Program-made: the position numbers and the translations under genes
Notes under the pieces: generated by a model
What the model was told of the DNA's origin: nothing
Seen by the model: the letters and a program-made list of their open reading frames with translations, nothing else
The model's database searches: none
Part shown: piece by piece, positions 35,801-47,658 of the stretch
Numbering within the stretch: the first letter of the stretch is position 1
Layout of the letters: every line of letters begins with the position of its first letter
Assembly: GCA_026545225.1 (NCBI GenBank)
Contig: CM048849.1
Span: 34,060,836-34,124,835, forward strand
Direction: 5' to 3'
Source: Cornus controversa
Taxonomy: Eukaryota > Streptophyta > Magnoliopsida > Cornales > Cornaceae
Length of the DNA stretch: 64,000 bases

Positions 35801-37709
35801 CCACAACATGAAACTGAACCCATCAAATTGCTCATTCGAAGTTTCTTCGGGATAGTTCTTGGGGCACATAGTAAATTGAACATGAATAGAAGCAAGTCCA
35901 GTTCAGGTAAAAGCTTTTCTAAAGAAGAGGGAACCAAAAACTCACAGGGACGTTCAAATCTTGATAGGACGCATCTCTGCTTTGAGTAGGTTCACCTCTC
36001 GACTTTCTGACAAGTGCAAGCCCTTTTTCGATGCCATTAGGGAAAAGGGAAAAGAAGTATGGGAAGCTGAACAGAACAAAGCCCTGGCAAAACTCAAGCA
36101 GTACTTAATTTAATTGCCAACGCTTTCAGTGCCAAACGCATGAAAACCTCTGTATTTATATTTCACAATATCTCAAAAAACCACCAAAGCAGTTCTAATC
36201 AGAGAGCTCGAAAAAAGGCAATACCTAGTGTTCTACTCAAGTAAGACTATGACTGAGGTAGAACAGAAATACTCCGAATATGAAAAGATCCTGTTGGCCC
36301 TAGTTTAAGGAAAGAGGAAGCTCAAGCACTATTTTGAGGCTCACTCAATTATTGTCTTGGCCAAATTATCGATCAGAGTGATTCTTCATAAACTTGATCA
36401 GTCGGGAATGGTCATTGAATGGGCAATTGAGTTGGGCATCTATGACATAACCTATGAACCTCAGACTGCAATAACAGGATAGGCAGTTATGGATTTCTTG
36501 CTTCAGTACGAGTGAGAGAGCGATGAAGAACTAAGGCTTCATCTTAACCTGAAGGGAAACTATATATCGATGGATCATCAACATAGACAGGATCGGGTAT
36601 CAGCATAGAAATTCAAACTCCTGATGGAACTGCTCTACAATAAGCAATCCATCTAGAGTTCTCTGTATCAAACAATGAAGTTGAGTACGAGGCCTTGTTA
36701 GTAGGACTAAAGCTATCACAAACACTTCAGGTAAAAAACTTGTAAGTTTTTAGTGATTCTCAATAAATCATGAAACAGGTTAGTGGGGACTATTCTCTAA
36801 AAGATGATCATATAAAAGCCTACAAAGACTTGGTGAAAAAGGAGCTCAAAGAGTTTTACTAAGTCAAGGTTTCTCAAATTTCAAGGGATCTGAACCTGTA
36901 AGACGATAGGCTAGCGTGTTTAGCCTCAGTAACTCAGCCGAAACTAATCAGGATAGCTCTGATCGACTCCTTACAAATGCCTAGCATCTATATCTAGAGA
37001 AAGATGGTTGTCTTACAGAACCAACCTAGCTGGATGGATCCCATCAAGGCTTATCTCATCGATGGAGTATTGCCAACTCAAAAAAAAGAAGCAAGAAAAA
37101 TCAGAATGAATTCTTCAAGATATTCAATGATAGGAGGACATCTGTATGTAAGATCGTTCTTAGGACTATACTAAAATGTGTGGCGTCTGTAGAAGCAAAT
37201 GAAATACTTTCCAGAATTCACGAAGGCGTATGTCGAAATCATTCAGGTGGGCGATTGCTAGCCCATAAGGCCATTACCCAAAGGTATTTCTGGTCATACA
37301 TGGCTCGAGATGCCGAAGAGCATACAAGAAGATGTGATAAATGCCAACGACATATGAGAATACCCTATTAGCTCCTAGAAGATCTGACCACCATGCCCAG
37401 TCCTTGGGCATTTGTGAAGTGGGGGATGGTTTCAGTTGGACCCTCCTTAAGGTAACTAACAACAAAAAGTATGCATTGCTGGCAACATATTATTTCATAA
37501 AATGGGTTGAAACGAAAGCTTACGCAACGATCAGCCACGTGCAAGTAAAAAGGTTTATCTAGAGCAACATCATCTACCAACTCGGTTTACCAGAGTCTAT
37601 TATCATGGACAATGCAACAAACTTTGACAATCGATCGATAGAAAATTTCTTCAGAAAATATGGGATCAACCAAAAGTTCTCCTAAAGATCATATCCACAA
37701 GGGAATGGT
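32897..37709 (+). pseudogene. Tat pol region: protease, RT, two RNase H domains, integrase start; broken
   Basis: Domain order follows the Tat lineage. The protease area is near 33000-33330 (RRVLVDAESNVNVL). Reverse transcriptase runs over about 33560-36100, with AYIDDMVVKS near 35720 as the catalytic YIDD box. RNase H is near 36200-36500 (EQKYSEYEKILLAL). A second, archaeal-type RNase H is at about 36550-36900 (LYIDGSS, NNEVEYEALLVGLKL). The integrase zinc-binding region is near 37190-37360 (HEGVCRNHSGGRLLAHKAIT, CDKCQRH). An Athila solo LTR interrupts it at 33908-35402. It is a relic with many breaks. Confidence 0.85.
33908..35402 (+). mobile_element. Solo LTR of the Athila family, inside Tat pol
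   Basis: 1495 bp, starting TGATTGGCATTGAATGTTAC and ending ACACACGATCA, with the perfect target duplication AATGG (33903-33907 and 35403-35407). Its sequence is that of the Athila LTRs at 38314-39484 and 47659-49111, in the opposite orientation. Confidence 0.92.
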
Positions 37710-38313
37710 GATCAGCATTGAATGTTACGCATTCTAGCCTCTTAACTTGTGTATTTTATTCTCTTAGTGATATATTATTTTGTGATTTTACTTTGTTTTA
37801 GTGTTTTCTGTATTTTTAGGGCCTTAATGATTATTTGGGCTTTTAAAGATGACATGCAAGAGGGTTAGATGAAGCCTACATAAAAGGGATCCATTCAACT
37901 CCATAATTTAACTCAAATTAGCCCAAAGAAGAGGTCCAAGAGAATTACAGCTGCTTAAGGAGGTTACAAGCCTAAAGCCCAATTTTGCGCTTAATACAGT
38001 TTCAATCCCATTTTGGAAAATGGACCAGAAGTCTTATTTTTGAGCCTCAAATTGACTTAATTTTAAGAAGGATTGAATAAAATTCGATTCTAGACACTTT
38101 TGTATTTCACAGAAATTCTATGAATCGGACTTCTAGTGGGTAAAAAGTTGGGCTAAACGTCAGCAGAAAAACCCACCTGTTTAGTGCTGCGGGAAACCTA
38201 ATTAATTCCTAATTGGATTAGGACTTTAATGTATTCTCTTGGTGCATAAAGTGGCGATTTGGAGGCTATTTTGGGAGAGTTGTAGACAGCTTTTGGACAC
38301 CATTGAAGACATA
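37710..38313 (+). mobile_element. Partial Athila-family LTR, plus orientation
   Basis: It starts TGATCAGCATTGAATG, right after AATGG, and follows the first ~620 bp of the solo LTR at 33908. It then meets, head-on, an inverted LTR of the same family at 38314. It marks a second, independent insertion or a rearranged end. Confidence 0.85.
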
Positions 38314-39484
38314 CATAAGTGGTGTCGGTGGCTACAAGCTCACCTTCATCTGTCAACAAGATAACATATGATTAAGGCTAAGTCATGGACTATCTTCGAT
38401 TGGCATAGCCATCTGCCTAACTACTCTACTCTAGGGTGCAGTATGGTCCATCTTCTCTAGGGATACTCCATCAAAGCGTTTAATGATATATTCAGTTATT
38501 ATCATTGTGTAATAATCGCTCTCATAATCACAGAAAATAAGAGAGATTGAGTTCAATAACAACAACTAAATATCTAAGACAAGATAAGAAATCATTGAGA
38601 TTGAATTTACAAGACTTTTATTGCTCAATTCTATAATAAGAATCCTCTGAATTACACAATCTATGCATGTATATAAAGGTCCCCAATAATTAAAACAATC
38701 AAATCATTGATGCTTTGTTAGGGCTACATCAAAACCCTAGTGGATGAACTAGCCGCTCATGGTAGAAGAAGAAGCTTCAACTGTTGAGGAAGAATGCATC
38801 ATCTTCATGAATTATGCGTATGACTTCGTTCTCCAATGGCTCTGCAAATATGTTTCTGTTCTCTTCTCAGTCCTCTCCAATCTCTCTCTGTAATCTCCCA
38901 AACTCAGCCTCTTATTCTTCACTTTTTTCCCCAAGAGAATACACCAAAGTCCTAATCCAATTAGGAATAAATTAGGGTTTCCCGCAGCACTAATCAGGTG
39001 AGTTTTTCCTACTGACTTTGGCCCAACTTTTGACCCACTAGAAGTCCGATTTATGAAATTTTCGTGAAATACAAAAGTGTGCAGAATCAAATTTCATTCA
39101 ATCCAACACGTAAATTATGTCGATTTGAGGCTCAGAAATAAGACTTTTGGTCCGTTTTCCAAAACAGGATTAAGACTGTATTATGCGCAGATTTGGGCTT
39201 CAGGCCCGAAACCTTCTTAAGCAGCTGTAATTCTCTTAGACCTCTTTCTTGGGCTGATTTGAGTTGAAATAAATGGTTGAGTGAATCTCCTTGATGTAGG
39301 CTTCATCTCACCATCTTGGATGTCTTCTTTAAAAGCCCAAAAGCTTGGTTTAACTAAAATAATCATTAAGGCCCTGAAAATACAGAAAACACTAAAACGA
39401 AGTAAAATCACAAAATAATCTATCACTAAGAGAATAAAATACATAATTTAAGAGGCTAGAATGCGTAACATTCAACGCCGATCA
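38314..39484 (-). repeat. 3' LTR of the Athila element (partial)
   Basis: It matches 47940-49111 closely. On the minus strand it is preceded by a GTTTGGGGGTG purine tract at 39485-39495. Confidence 0.9.
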
Positions 39485-41131
39485 CACCCCCAAACTTACA
39501 TATTGTTAGTCCCTTAGCAATAGAATAAAACAAAACTAAAACAAAGAAACTAACAAATACTAACTAAACTACCCAACTCCACTTTCGTGGGAGAAACGAT
39601 TGCATTTAGCATATGCAACAAGCCTTTAAACCCCTAGGTTCCCCCTAGTGGACGAGTATAGTCTCGTGAGGGTTTCCAGAAATGTTACCCACAAACATTC
39701 AAAATTCTGTTTCAACACTAATTTTAGAAGAAGATTACAAAATATAGTTACAAACTTGCTTTCAAGAATAATTTCAATCTTTCAAATTCTATAATTCAAA
39801 TCAATGGTCCCCATGCATAATTCACATCAACATATCTCAAAATAACCAACTCTACCTCCCTCGTGTAAATTGAACTAGCAATCATCTCATGTGGCATAAC
39901 CAAGCTCTGAATATATTGATGCACATACCCCTTCAACTCACTAGCTCCCCTTATTGAAATCATACTTCCCAACATGCATACATGACTTTTTTATTTTTTT
40001 TTCTTTTTTTTTTTTTCTTCATTCCCTTTTTTTTCATTGCTTCATTGGTTGTGCAATATCTTGATCTATTGAGCTTTCTGAAAGATCCATGTAGCAAGCT
40101 TTCAGTCAGTGACTCCCAAACCAGATGGCTTTAGGGCACTAGGCTTTAAGATACCCCGAAGAACCTAATTACTCGAATCAGTCAGGCTACAAATCAAGAC
40201 AACCAATGCTCATCTTTTCTCACCCTTTCACTTTTGACGCGAACACTCCGTGCTTCCTGAGGCATAGAGGCCCGGTTACTCATGAAAAGGATCAAATTGA
40301 TTTGCTTATTCATCACTTTTTTTTCTTTTTCATATTTTTTTTTCATTGAGTCAAGTAAAACACATTATCGGTACTCATTCTCAAGAGATACTAATTAATA
40401 TCAAGCATATGTAACTCAATAACTCAAAACCACAGTTTATACCCCATAAGACTATGCTAGTGTGTCTGTGCATGTAAGGAAACTAAAATTAATCATCCCA
40501 AAGCATGTTATTCCAAACCATGATTAAAACCACTTAATTCAAACCATAGTTTTCAAAATTTTAAAACATACTCAAAAATTGCAAGTTAAGCACCTACATA
40601 AAGTACTAATCCCTTGAATAATGTCAAAACATTCTATCTAAAAACAAAACAAAATAAAAATAAAAAACAAACTAACAAAATAAAATAAACAAAAATCCTA
40701 AAATAAGAAGAATTTCACACAAATTTCCCCCATAATGTAATAAAGCACAAAAATTGGCATCGCCTCACCCCCAAACTTAAACTGTACATTATCCCAATGT
40801 ACACCCAATCAAAGCAAAGAGAAGAGTAAGAACGATGTTACCAGAAATCCGAAGAGTAGTGGCAAGAAAATAGAGCACACCACTAGTATGAAGGCAATGC
40901 AAGCACACCCCCAAACTTGGATGTTATAACCTATCAAAACAAACCATTATACCCCAAAGACCAAGTGAAATAGTATGGGTGAAAATAAATATGAAAGAGA
41001 AAAATCTTAAAAATAAAATAAAATAAAATATTTTTTCATTTTTAAAAAAAAAATCTAACTACAGAAAGAAAAATAAAAATAAAAATAAAAACTAAAAATA
41101 AAATAAAATACAAAAGATGGTTACCTTCCTG
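39485..41131 (-). other. Athila 3' non-coding region
   Basis: AT-rich, without coding frames. It holds the block shared with the non-coding element (39595-39695: AAACCCCTAGGTTCCCCC, TAGTGGACGAG, CTCGTGAGGGTTTCC) and three copies of CCCCCAAACTT (39486, 40770, 40910). A CT-rich stretch lies near 39990-40040, and (AAAATAAA)n runs at 40630-40690 and 41010-41110. Confidence 0.7.
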
Positions 41132-42407
41132 TCAAGGATGTGGTGGTGACTGAGCATCCGGATCCAAGTTTGCCTGGCGCATCAGTGCACGTAGCATCCT
41201 TCTCATCTTTAGTTCGTCTTGGCGAGTGTCACGAAAGTGATCCGCCATCTCAGTCCTCATTGCTCCAAACTGTGTGGATACCTCTGTCTGTAGGATGCCA
41301 AACTGGGCTGTCAACCCAACAATCTGCCCCTCTAAATACTGATAATCATGGCCACCAGCTTGTGCATGCACCTCCTCTTCCTCTGCTTCCATCTCCTCTG
41401 GATCTTCCACCGGTGGTGGTATATCTATATGTTCTCCTCCCTAGGCCAACCGAGACACTTCACCAGGCGCCGCTATGACTCTCTGGTGCATATGAGATCG
41501 GCTCATATTCCAGTCATGCGTGCCATAATGAAGATCACGTGGAAAGGCAAGCTCGTCCTCATGGACTGCATACCCCTGTGCCACAAGCAACTGGTGAATA
41601 ATAGTAGGGAATGGAAACTCCCAGTCACTTGCACTGTCCAGTGCCTTGGCTACAACCTTGGAATAGAACTTTTCCATCTGGCCCCAGACAATCTGTGGGA
41701 ATGACAGCCAATGCCCAAAATGTATAGCATATAAGGATCGAAGGAACTCTTGACGTCTCTCGATTTTATGTCCAATGGACATACATTCTTGAGTAGAACA
41801 GCGTCAAGGAACCATAAATGATTTGGCATTGAAGACTTGGAAGTTGCATTCCTTTTCGGCCTGGAAAACTGATTAGCACACAAACGTGCCACCAAATTAC
41901 CTACTGACAAATCGTCGGGTAGAAGAGTATAGATATGAGTCAAATCATCTGGGCACTCATGAGGACAACCCATGGCAATGGCAATGGATGACATGTCCAC
42001 CCGAACTATTGTTCCATCTACTGAAGAAGTAAGCACCTCCCGCTCATCAGGTGTCGGCATTAAGTTCTGATAAAATACCTTGACAAGCCTCGGGTAGATA
42101 GTAGACGAGAGTGGAACAAAAATGGATGCCGACCGACGACGACGGATGTCAGAAATCCCCCATCGTGTCTCGGGAAACATACCATAGAGTTCGGCTATGT
42201 CAAACGTGGTTTCAAAGTTCAAAGCCCTTGGATGCCAGCTCTCTTGAATAGCTTCTCGGTGAGATCGTGAAGAACCGGTGGTTGGATCATGCCTCGCTCA
42301 GCAAGAATTACGTGAACTTGAAGCACCTTGGTGACTTGCTCTCTTTGGTGCCATAGAAGTAGAAAAAGTGTGGTTGAAGAATTAAATCGAACACTTGGTG
42401 TGCACAA
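41132..42407 (-). pseudogene. Athila env-like ORF region (plant-transposon-protein domain)
   Basis: Open segments downstream of pol on the same strand. The longest (190 codons, 42222-41650) carries LVKVFYQNLMPT and RVDMSSIAIAMGCPHECPDD, the pattern of the domain annotated as putative plant transposon protein that many Athila-type and other plant LTR elements carry after pol. The last part (41410-41132) is acidic and then helical (YQYLEGQIVGLTAQFGILQT), likely a coiled coil. The role is unknown; it is called env-like by position only. It is broken. Confidence 0.7.
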
Positions 42408-42799
42408 TTAATTTGTAACCTTCAACCTCCTTTTTTTCGGCAATTTTACCACCCAAATCGAACAAGTAAATGCACCAAATTGATCCCCCAAACTTGGTCT
42501 TCAAAAGCCCTCAAAAAGAATTGCACAATTTCACTAAAGAAAAACTTCACTTGCTTTGATGTTGAACTTGAAAAAGTGAGAGCTTCCTTTGAGAACTAGT
42601 GATTCTTGATCCGGTTTTGATGTTAATGATGATGATAATCAATGTTGAATTCTTATTTAATAATCACCAATTGAAGAAATTAATTTTCCGGTTGAAGTAG
42701 GACTTGAATTGGAGCTCAAAGAGGTAAAAGATGCAAGTGGTAGCAACCAAGGAGAAGTGGGTGTCCATATATAAGGAGAAGTCTCGGCCAGCCCACCCA

Positions 42800-42920
42800 T
42801 GGGCTTGGGCGATCGATCCCCCCTAGGGTGGGCGATCGATCGCCCACCTGCTGGTCAGTATCTCCTAAAAAATGCATGGGGCGATCGATCCCCCTTGGCT
42901 GGGGCGATCGATCCCCCCCC
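42800..42920. repeat. Four GCGATCGATC palindromic sites upstream of the env-like ORF
   Basis: GCGATCGAT cores start at 42809, 42832, 42881 and 42903, arranged as two close pairs. The second is the centre of a perfect 22-bp palindrome (42827-42848, core GGGCGATCGATCGCCC). The others are GGGGCGATCGATCCCCC-like. They sit in an otherwise AT-rich spacer between RNase H and the env-like ORF. Confidence 0.9.
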
Positions 42921-43248
42921 CCCTGGATGCCTGTTGGACCCTCCATCGCCCAAGGTCAACCGGGACTTGATATTTTTGAGTCTCCATCGCCCAAGGTAGA
43001 CCGAGAGCATGATTTTTCACCCGTCTTGAGTCCAAATACCCCGGTACACCTCTTGGCATCCTCCGGAAGCAACTTATACATCAAAAACTCAAAGAAAAAA
43101 CATTAAAACGCAACTAGAATTGAAAGAAAACTTAAGAAAACTAAAACTAAAAATTAAAATGGAAGAAAACTAAAGCAAATAAAGTATAGAAATACATACA
43201 AAACCTACAATTTAACGTCCATAGGAGACGATCAATTCTCCGAAAGGA

Positions 43249-45746
43249 TTAAGTCGGATAGACGGGATCCGTCAAGTCGACGGACTCTACGTCTCTTCTC
43301 GGCACACATCCTTCCACACAATGCTTCAACCTTTGCCCATTAACTTTCATCAAACCAATTCCAAACAATTGCTCATCCGGGAATGAGTCTCGAATAGGTA
43401 ATGCATCGATCACCGGCTCAAACTCAATCCGAGATAAATGATCCGCAACCACATTCTCAGTCCCCTTTTTGTCTTTTATCTCCAAATTGACTTCTTGCAG
43501 CAATAAAATCCATCGAATAAGACGCGATTTGGTTTCTTTCTTCGTCAATAAGTGTCTCAATGCTGCATGATCAAAGTAGACAACCACCTTGGACCCCAAT
43601 AAATAAGAACGAAACTTGTCCAAGGCAAATACTACAGCTAGAAGCTCTTCTCTGTGGTTGTATAATTGAGTTGGGCATCAAAGAGAGTCTTACTAGCATA
43701 AGAGATTAAATATGGCCGTTTCTCTTCTCTTTGTCCCAACATTGCTCGCACTGCATAATCAGAGGCGTCACACATGATTTCAAACGGTAAGGCCCATTTT
43801 GGAGACTACATGATTGGTGTAGAGGATAACAGAGACCGAAGCTTTTCAAAAGCTTGCACACATTCTTCATCAAAGATAAATGGAACATCTTTAGATAACA
43901 AGTGGCACAATGGTCGAGCAATTTTACTGAAATCCTTGATGAATCTTCTATAGAACCCAGTATTGCCTAAGAAAGATTGAACTTGCCTTACCGAAGTTGG
44001 ATGAGGCAGAGTTGCAATTAGGTCGATCTTTGCTTTATCAATTTCAATGCCTCTCTATGAAACAATATGGCCCAATACAATACCCTCTTTCACCATAAAA
44101 TGGCTCTTCTCCTAACTAAGTACCAAATTTCGTTCTCGGCACCTTTGAAGCACAAGTGATAAATTGCTCAAACAGTTTTCAAAGGATGATCCAAAAACAG
44201 AGAAGTCATCCATGAGCACTTCTAAGAATTTTTCCACCATGTCAGAAAAGCTAGCCATCATACACCTCTGGAATATCGCCGGAGCATTACATAATCCAAA
44301 TGGCATACGACGATAAACAAAAGTACCAAAGGGACAAGTGAAAGTAGTCTTCTCTTGATCCTCTGGATCTATAGCCACTTAGTTATAACCAGAGTAGCCA
44401 TCCAGAAAGCAATAATAGCTCTGTCCAGCTAGCCTTTCAAGTATTTGATCAATGAATGGAAGAGGGAAGTGATTCTTCCTTGTCATAGAATTTAGCTTTC
44501 TGTAATTAATGCACACACGCCAACCTGTGGCAGTACGTTGTGGAACAAGCTCTCCTATAGAGTTAGGGACAATGGTAAGGCCAAACTTCTTAGGAACCAC
44601 TTGTGTTGGACTCACCGATGTGCTGTCAGAAATTGGATAAATGATGCATGCATCAAGTAATTTGACAACCTCTTTCTTTACCACCTCCTTCATGTTAGGG
44701 TTTAGTCGCCTCTGAGCCTCTCTAGTTGGCTTACATCCTTCTTCTAGATGAATTTTGTGCATGCAATTTGAGGGATCAATGCCCTTAAGATCAGCAACAC
44801 TCCACCCAATTGCTTCACGATGTTGAGATAAGACCTCTACTAAACTCTTCTCTTGAATTTCTGTCAGATCAGAGGCAATTATAACAGGAAGAGTTTTCTG
44901 TGCCCCCAAAAATACATACTTTAATTTGTCAGGCAAAGGCTTCAACTCTAATTCTGGAGGGGACTCCAATGAAGGCACTAGGGGAATGCTAGATAGAGAA
45001 GGTAGTGGCTCAATTGGAATTCTCCATAGTGGAGTATTCTGAATAGCATCCACTTCCAGCATAGCATGCACTTCTTCACACAACCCTTCATCATTAATGT
45101 TCTCAAAGTTATAAAGAGACTTACATACCTCCAGGGAGTTTCGAGATATAGAGGATGAAACAAATTCCTCTACACATTCATCAATATAATCCATGCAGAA
45201 CACATCACTCTGATCTGGAGGGTGTAGGATAGCATTAAACACATTAAGCTTGACATTCATGTTGCCAAATGAAATATCCATGATCCCTAACCTACAATTT
45301 ATGCAGGCATCAGCTGTAGCTAAGAAAGGTCGGCCAAGGATCACTGGAATGTGCCTCTTTGGATTATGAACTGGCTCAGTGTCAAGTACAATAAAATCAA
45401 CAGGAAAGTAGAACTTGTCCACTTTATTGAGCACATCTTCTATGATTCCTCGGGGTTGCTTTGTTGATCTGTCTGCAAATTGCAATACCACCGAGGTAGG
45501 CTTCAATTCTCCCAAGCCTAATTGTAAGTAAATAGAATAGGGTAGCAAATTCACACTTGCACCCAAATCAAGAAGAGCTTTATCCACATGGTGCTCCCCA
45601 ATAATGCATGAGATAGTTGGAGCACCAGGATCTTTGTACTTGGGAGGAGTACACTGCTGAATTATTGAACTTACTTGTTGTGGCAGCATCACTTTCTTTG
45701 GCACATGGCTTTTAGAATGCCTTTTTTGAGTGCACAAGTCCTTCAA
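43249..45746 (-). pseudogene. Athila pol: protease, reverse transcriptase, RNase H
   Basis: The longest frame (45746-44379, 455 codons) has the aspartic protease box LLDLGASVNLLPYSIY near residue 57 and enters reverse transcriptase at WRVCINYRKLN and DQILERLAGQSYYCFLDGYS. RT continues at 44378-44112 with FGLCNAPAIFQRCM and EVLMDDFSVFG (the catalytic MDD box). RNase H lies in 43623-43249 ([29 protein letters not shown]). Family and order fit Athila. It is broken. Confidence 0.88.
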
Positions 45747-45767
45747 AAATTTAGCATAAGGAGAAAG

Positions 45768-47483
45768 TTACTTGATGGCATCAAGGAATGGCAAATTAAT
45801 CTTCACTTGTCGAAACACCTCCACCATGTCATGCAGCTTGTCCCCTTGCTTTTCCAATTTAGATGCTTCAAGAAAACGTTGTGGGAAGGGAGCCTTGGGC
45901 TCATAAGGAATTTCAGCACTTGGACTTGTGGTCACTTTTTCTTCTTCTTTCTTCTCACCCACCTTATTATCAATTATCTTCCCACTTCTCAAAGTGGTAA
46001 TGGCTTGGACTTGCTCATGGTGTGGGTTGTTTGCGGAAGCTTGCATCCCTCTTGGATTAGCAATTGGTTGACTAGGGAGCTTCCCTTCTTCTCTTCTACT
46101 CAATGAAGTAGCAAGCTGTCCAAACTGAGATTCCAGTTTGGCAATGGATTGAGAATGCGAGTGCACTAGCTGAACTGTAGATTATACTGTTGCTGCAGTA
46201 GCTTGCACTGTCTCTATGATAGAATCAAGCTTGTCAAATTTGGACAAGATGAGAGTCAGCTTGTCTTCAATAGTAGAAATTCTTTGGGCCATAGGACTTT
46301 GTGTTTGATACTGCTGTTGAGGCACAAAAGTCCTAGGTTGATATGATGGTTGCATTGCTGCCCCTTGGTTACTGTAAGAAAAACCAGGATGATTCCTCCA
46401 TGTAGAATTGTAAGTATTACCTCGTGGAGGATTCATTGGTCCAGTGAATGTAGCTTGGACTTGCTCATGTTGAACATCAGAAAATTGCCCCATTGAAGGA
46501 CAATTGCTCACATTATGCATAGGACTAGAGCAAAATTCATAAGGGCCTAGCAATGTAGAATTTGAAGTAGAAGGAGTTTGATTGGCAGCCATAATTGCTG
46601 TTACCTTCTGTGCAATTAAATCAATTTCAGTTGGCATAGCTTCTAAAGCACCAACCTCAAAAATCCCATCAGTTTTCCTTGTAGTGGCATGTCTGCCAGA
46701 ACGAGTAGAGGACACATGTTGTAGAGAGTTGTCATTAAGATTTTCAAATAAGGTCCATGCCTCTTCTTCACTCTTCAACATAACAGTACCTCCACACGAC
46801 GCATCAACCATCTGTCTGTTGGCTTCTGTCAGCCCTTCATGAAAACTCTGCACTAGTTGCCACTTAGGAACTTGATGATGGGGACACTTCCTAAGAAGGT
46901 CCTTGAATCTTTCCCATGTCTCATAAAATTGTTCCCCCTTATATTTGGAGAAACCGGTGATAGCACGTCTGAACTGATTGGTCTTCCCTATCGGAAAATA
47001 CTTCTTTAGAAACTCATGTTGCATCTGAGTCCAAGTCGTGATAGAACCTATCGGTAGAGAGTTAAACCAATACTTTGCTTTGTCTTTCAAGGAGAATGGA
47101 AAAAGTCTCATTCTGAAAGCATCTTCAGAGAAGTTGTGAATTTTTGTAGTTGAGCACACTTCAATGAATTCATTTAGATGCTTGTAAGGATCTTCTTGAG
47201 TCAGCCCAAAATAGGATGGTAGCATCTGAATAATGCTGGACTTGATCTCATAATTTTGTGCTGTGACATTAGGCAGTTGAAAACCCGCTGGTGAGGTATA
47301 TGTCTCAGGAACATAGTAGTCCCTCAACAGTCTAGCTCTTTCTCCATCAGCATTAGGAACAAGGTTGTTATTCCTCTCTTCTGCCATATCTTCAATTATT
47401 TCTTCCTCTTGCACAATGGTATCTACAGGGATGTTCCTCTGTTGTCTAAGAGTACGTTCAGGCTTAAGATCCAGAGGTATCAA
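45768..47483 (-). pseudogene. Athila gag
   Basis: The main frame 47483-46182 (433 codons) contains the Ty3 gag core: IIQMLPSYFGLTQEDPYKHL, FPFSLKDKAKYWFNSLP, EFLKKYFPIGKTNQFRRAIT, FYETWERFKDLLRKCPHH and LVQSFHEGL. A second frame (46166-45768) continues the gag-to-protease linker (HSQSIAKLESQFGQLA, ITTLRSGKII). It would form the virus-like particle in the cytoplasm. It is part of a broken element. Confidence 0.88.
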
Positions 47484-47635
47484 AGGATCAGCTACAGAAC
47501 GACGACCTTGAATATATTAGCCAAAAGCACTTGAAAATAAAACAAAAACAAAATCAAAAACAAAATATAAAAATTTCCTAAACTAAAAATCCAATTAAAA
47601 TTAATTCTGTAAAATCCAATCAATCAAATAGATAA

Positions 47636-47653
47636 TCCCCGGCAACGGCGCCA
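47636..47653 (-). promoter_or_regulatory. Primer binding site (tRNA-Asp) of the Athila element
   Basis: On the minus strand TGGCGCCGTTGCCGGGG, a 17-nt match to the 3' end of plant tRNA-Asp, five bases inside the 5' LTR. Confidence 0.92.
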
Positions 47654-47658
47654 AAAAT

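Noticed and set aside
41140-41704. Plus-strand ORFs of 112-118 codons
   Set aside because: They are shadows of the Athila env-like region on the minus strand.
42799-43106. ORFs rich in GDRSP on both strands
   Set aside because: They arise from the repeated GCGATCGATC palindromes and shift frame with them; no known domain.
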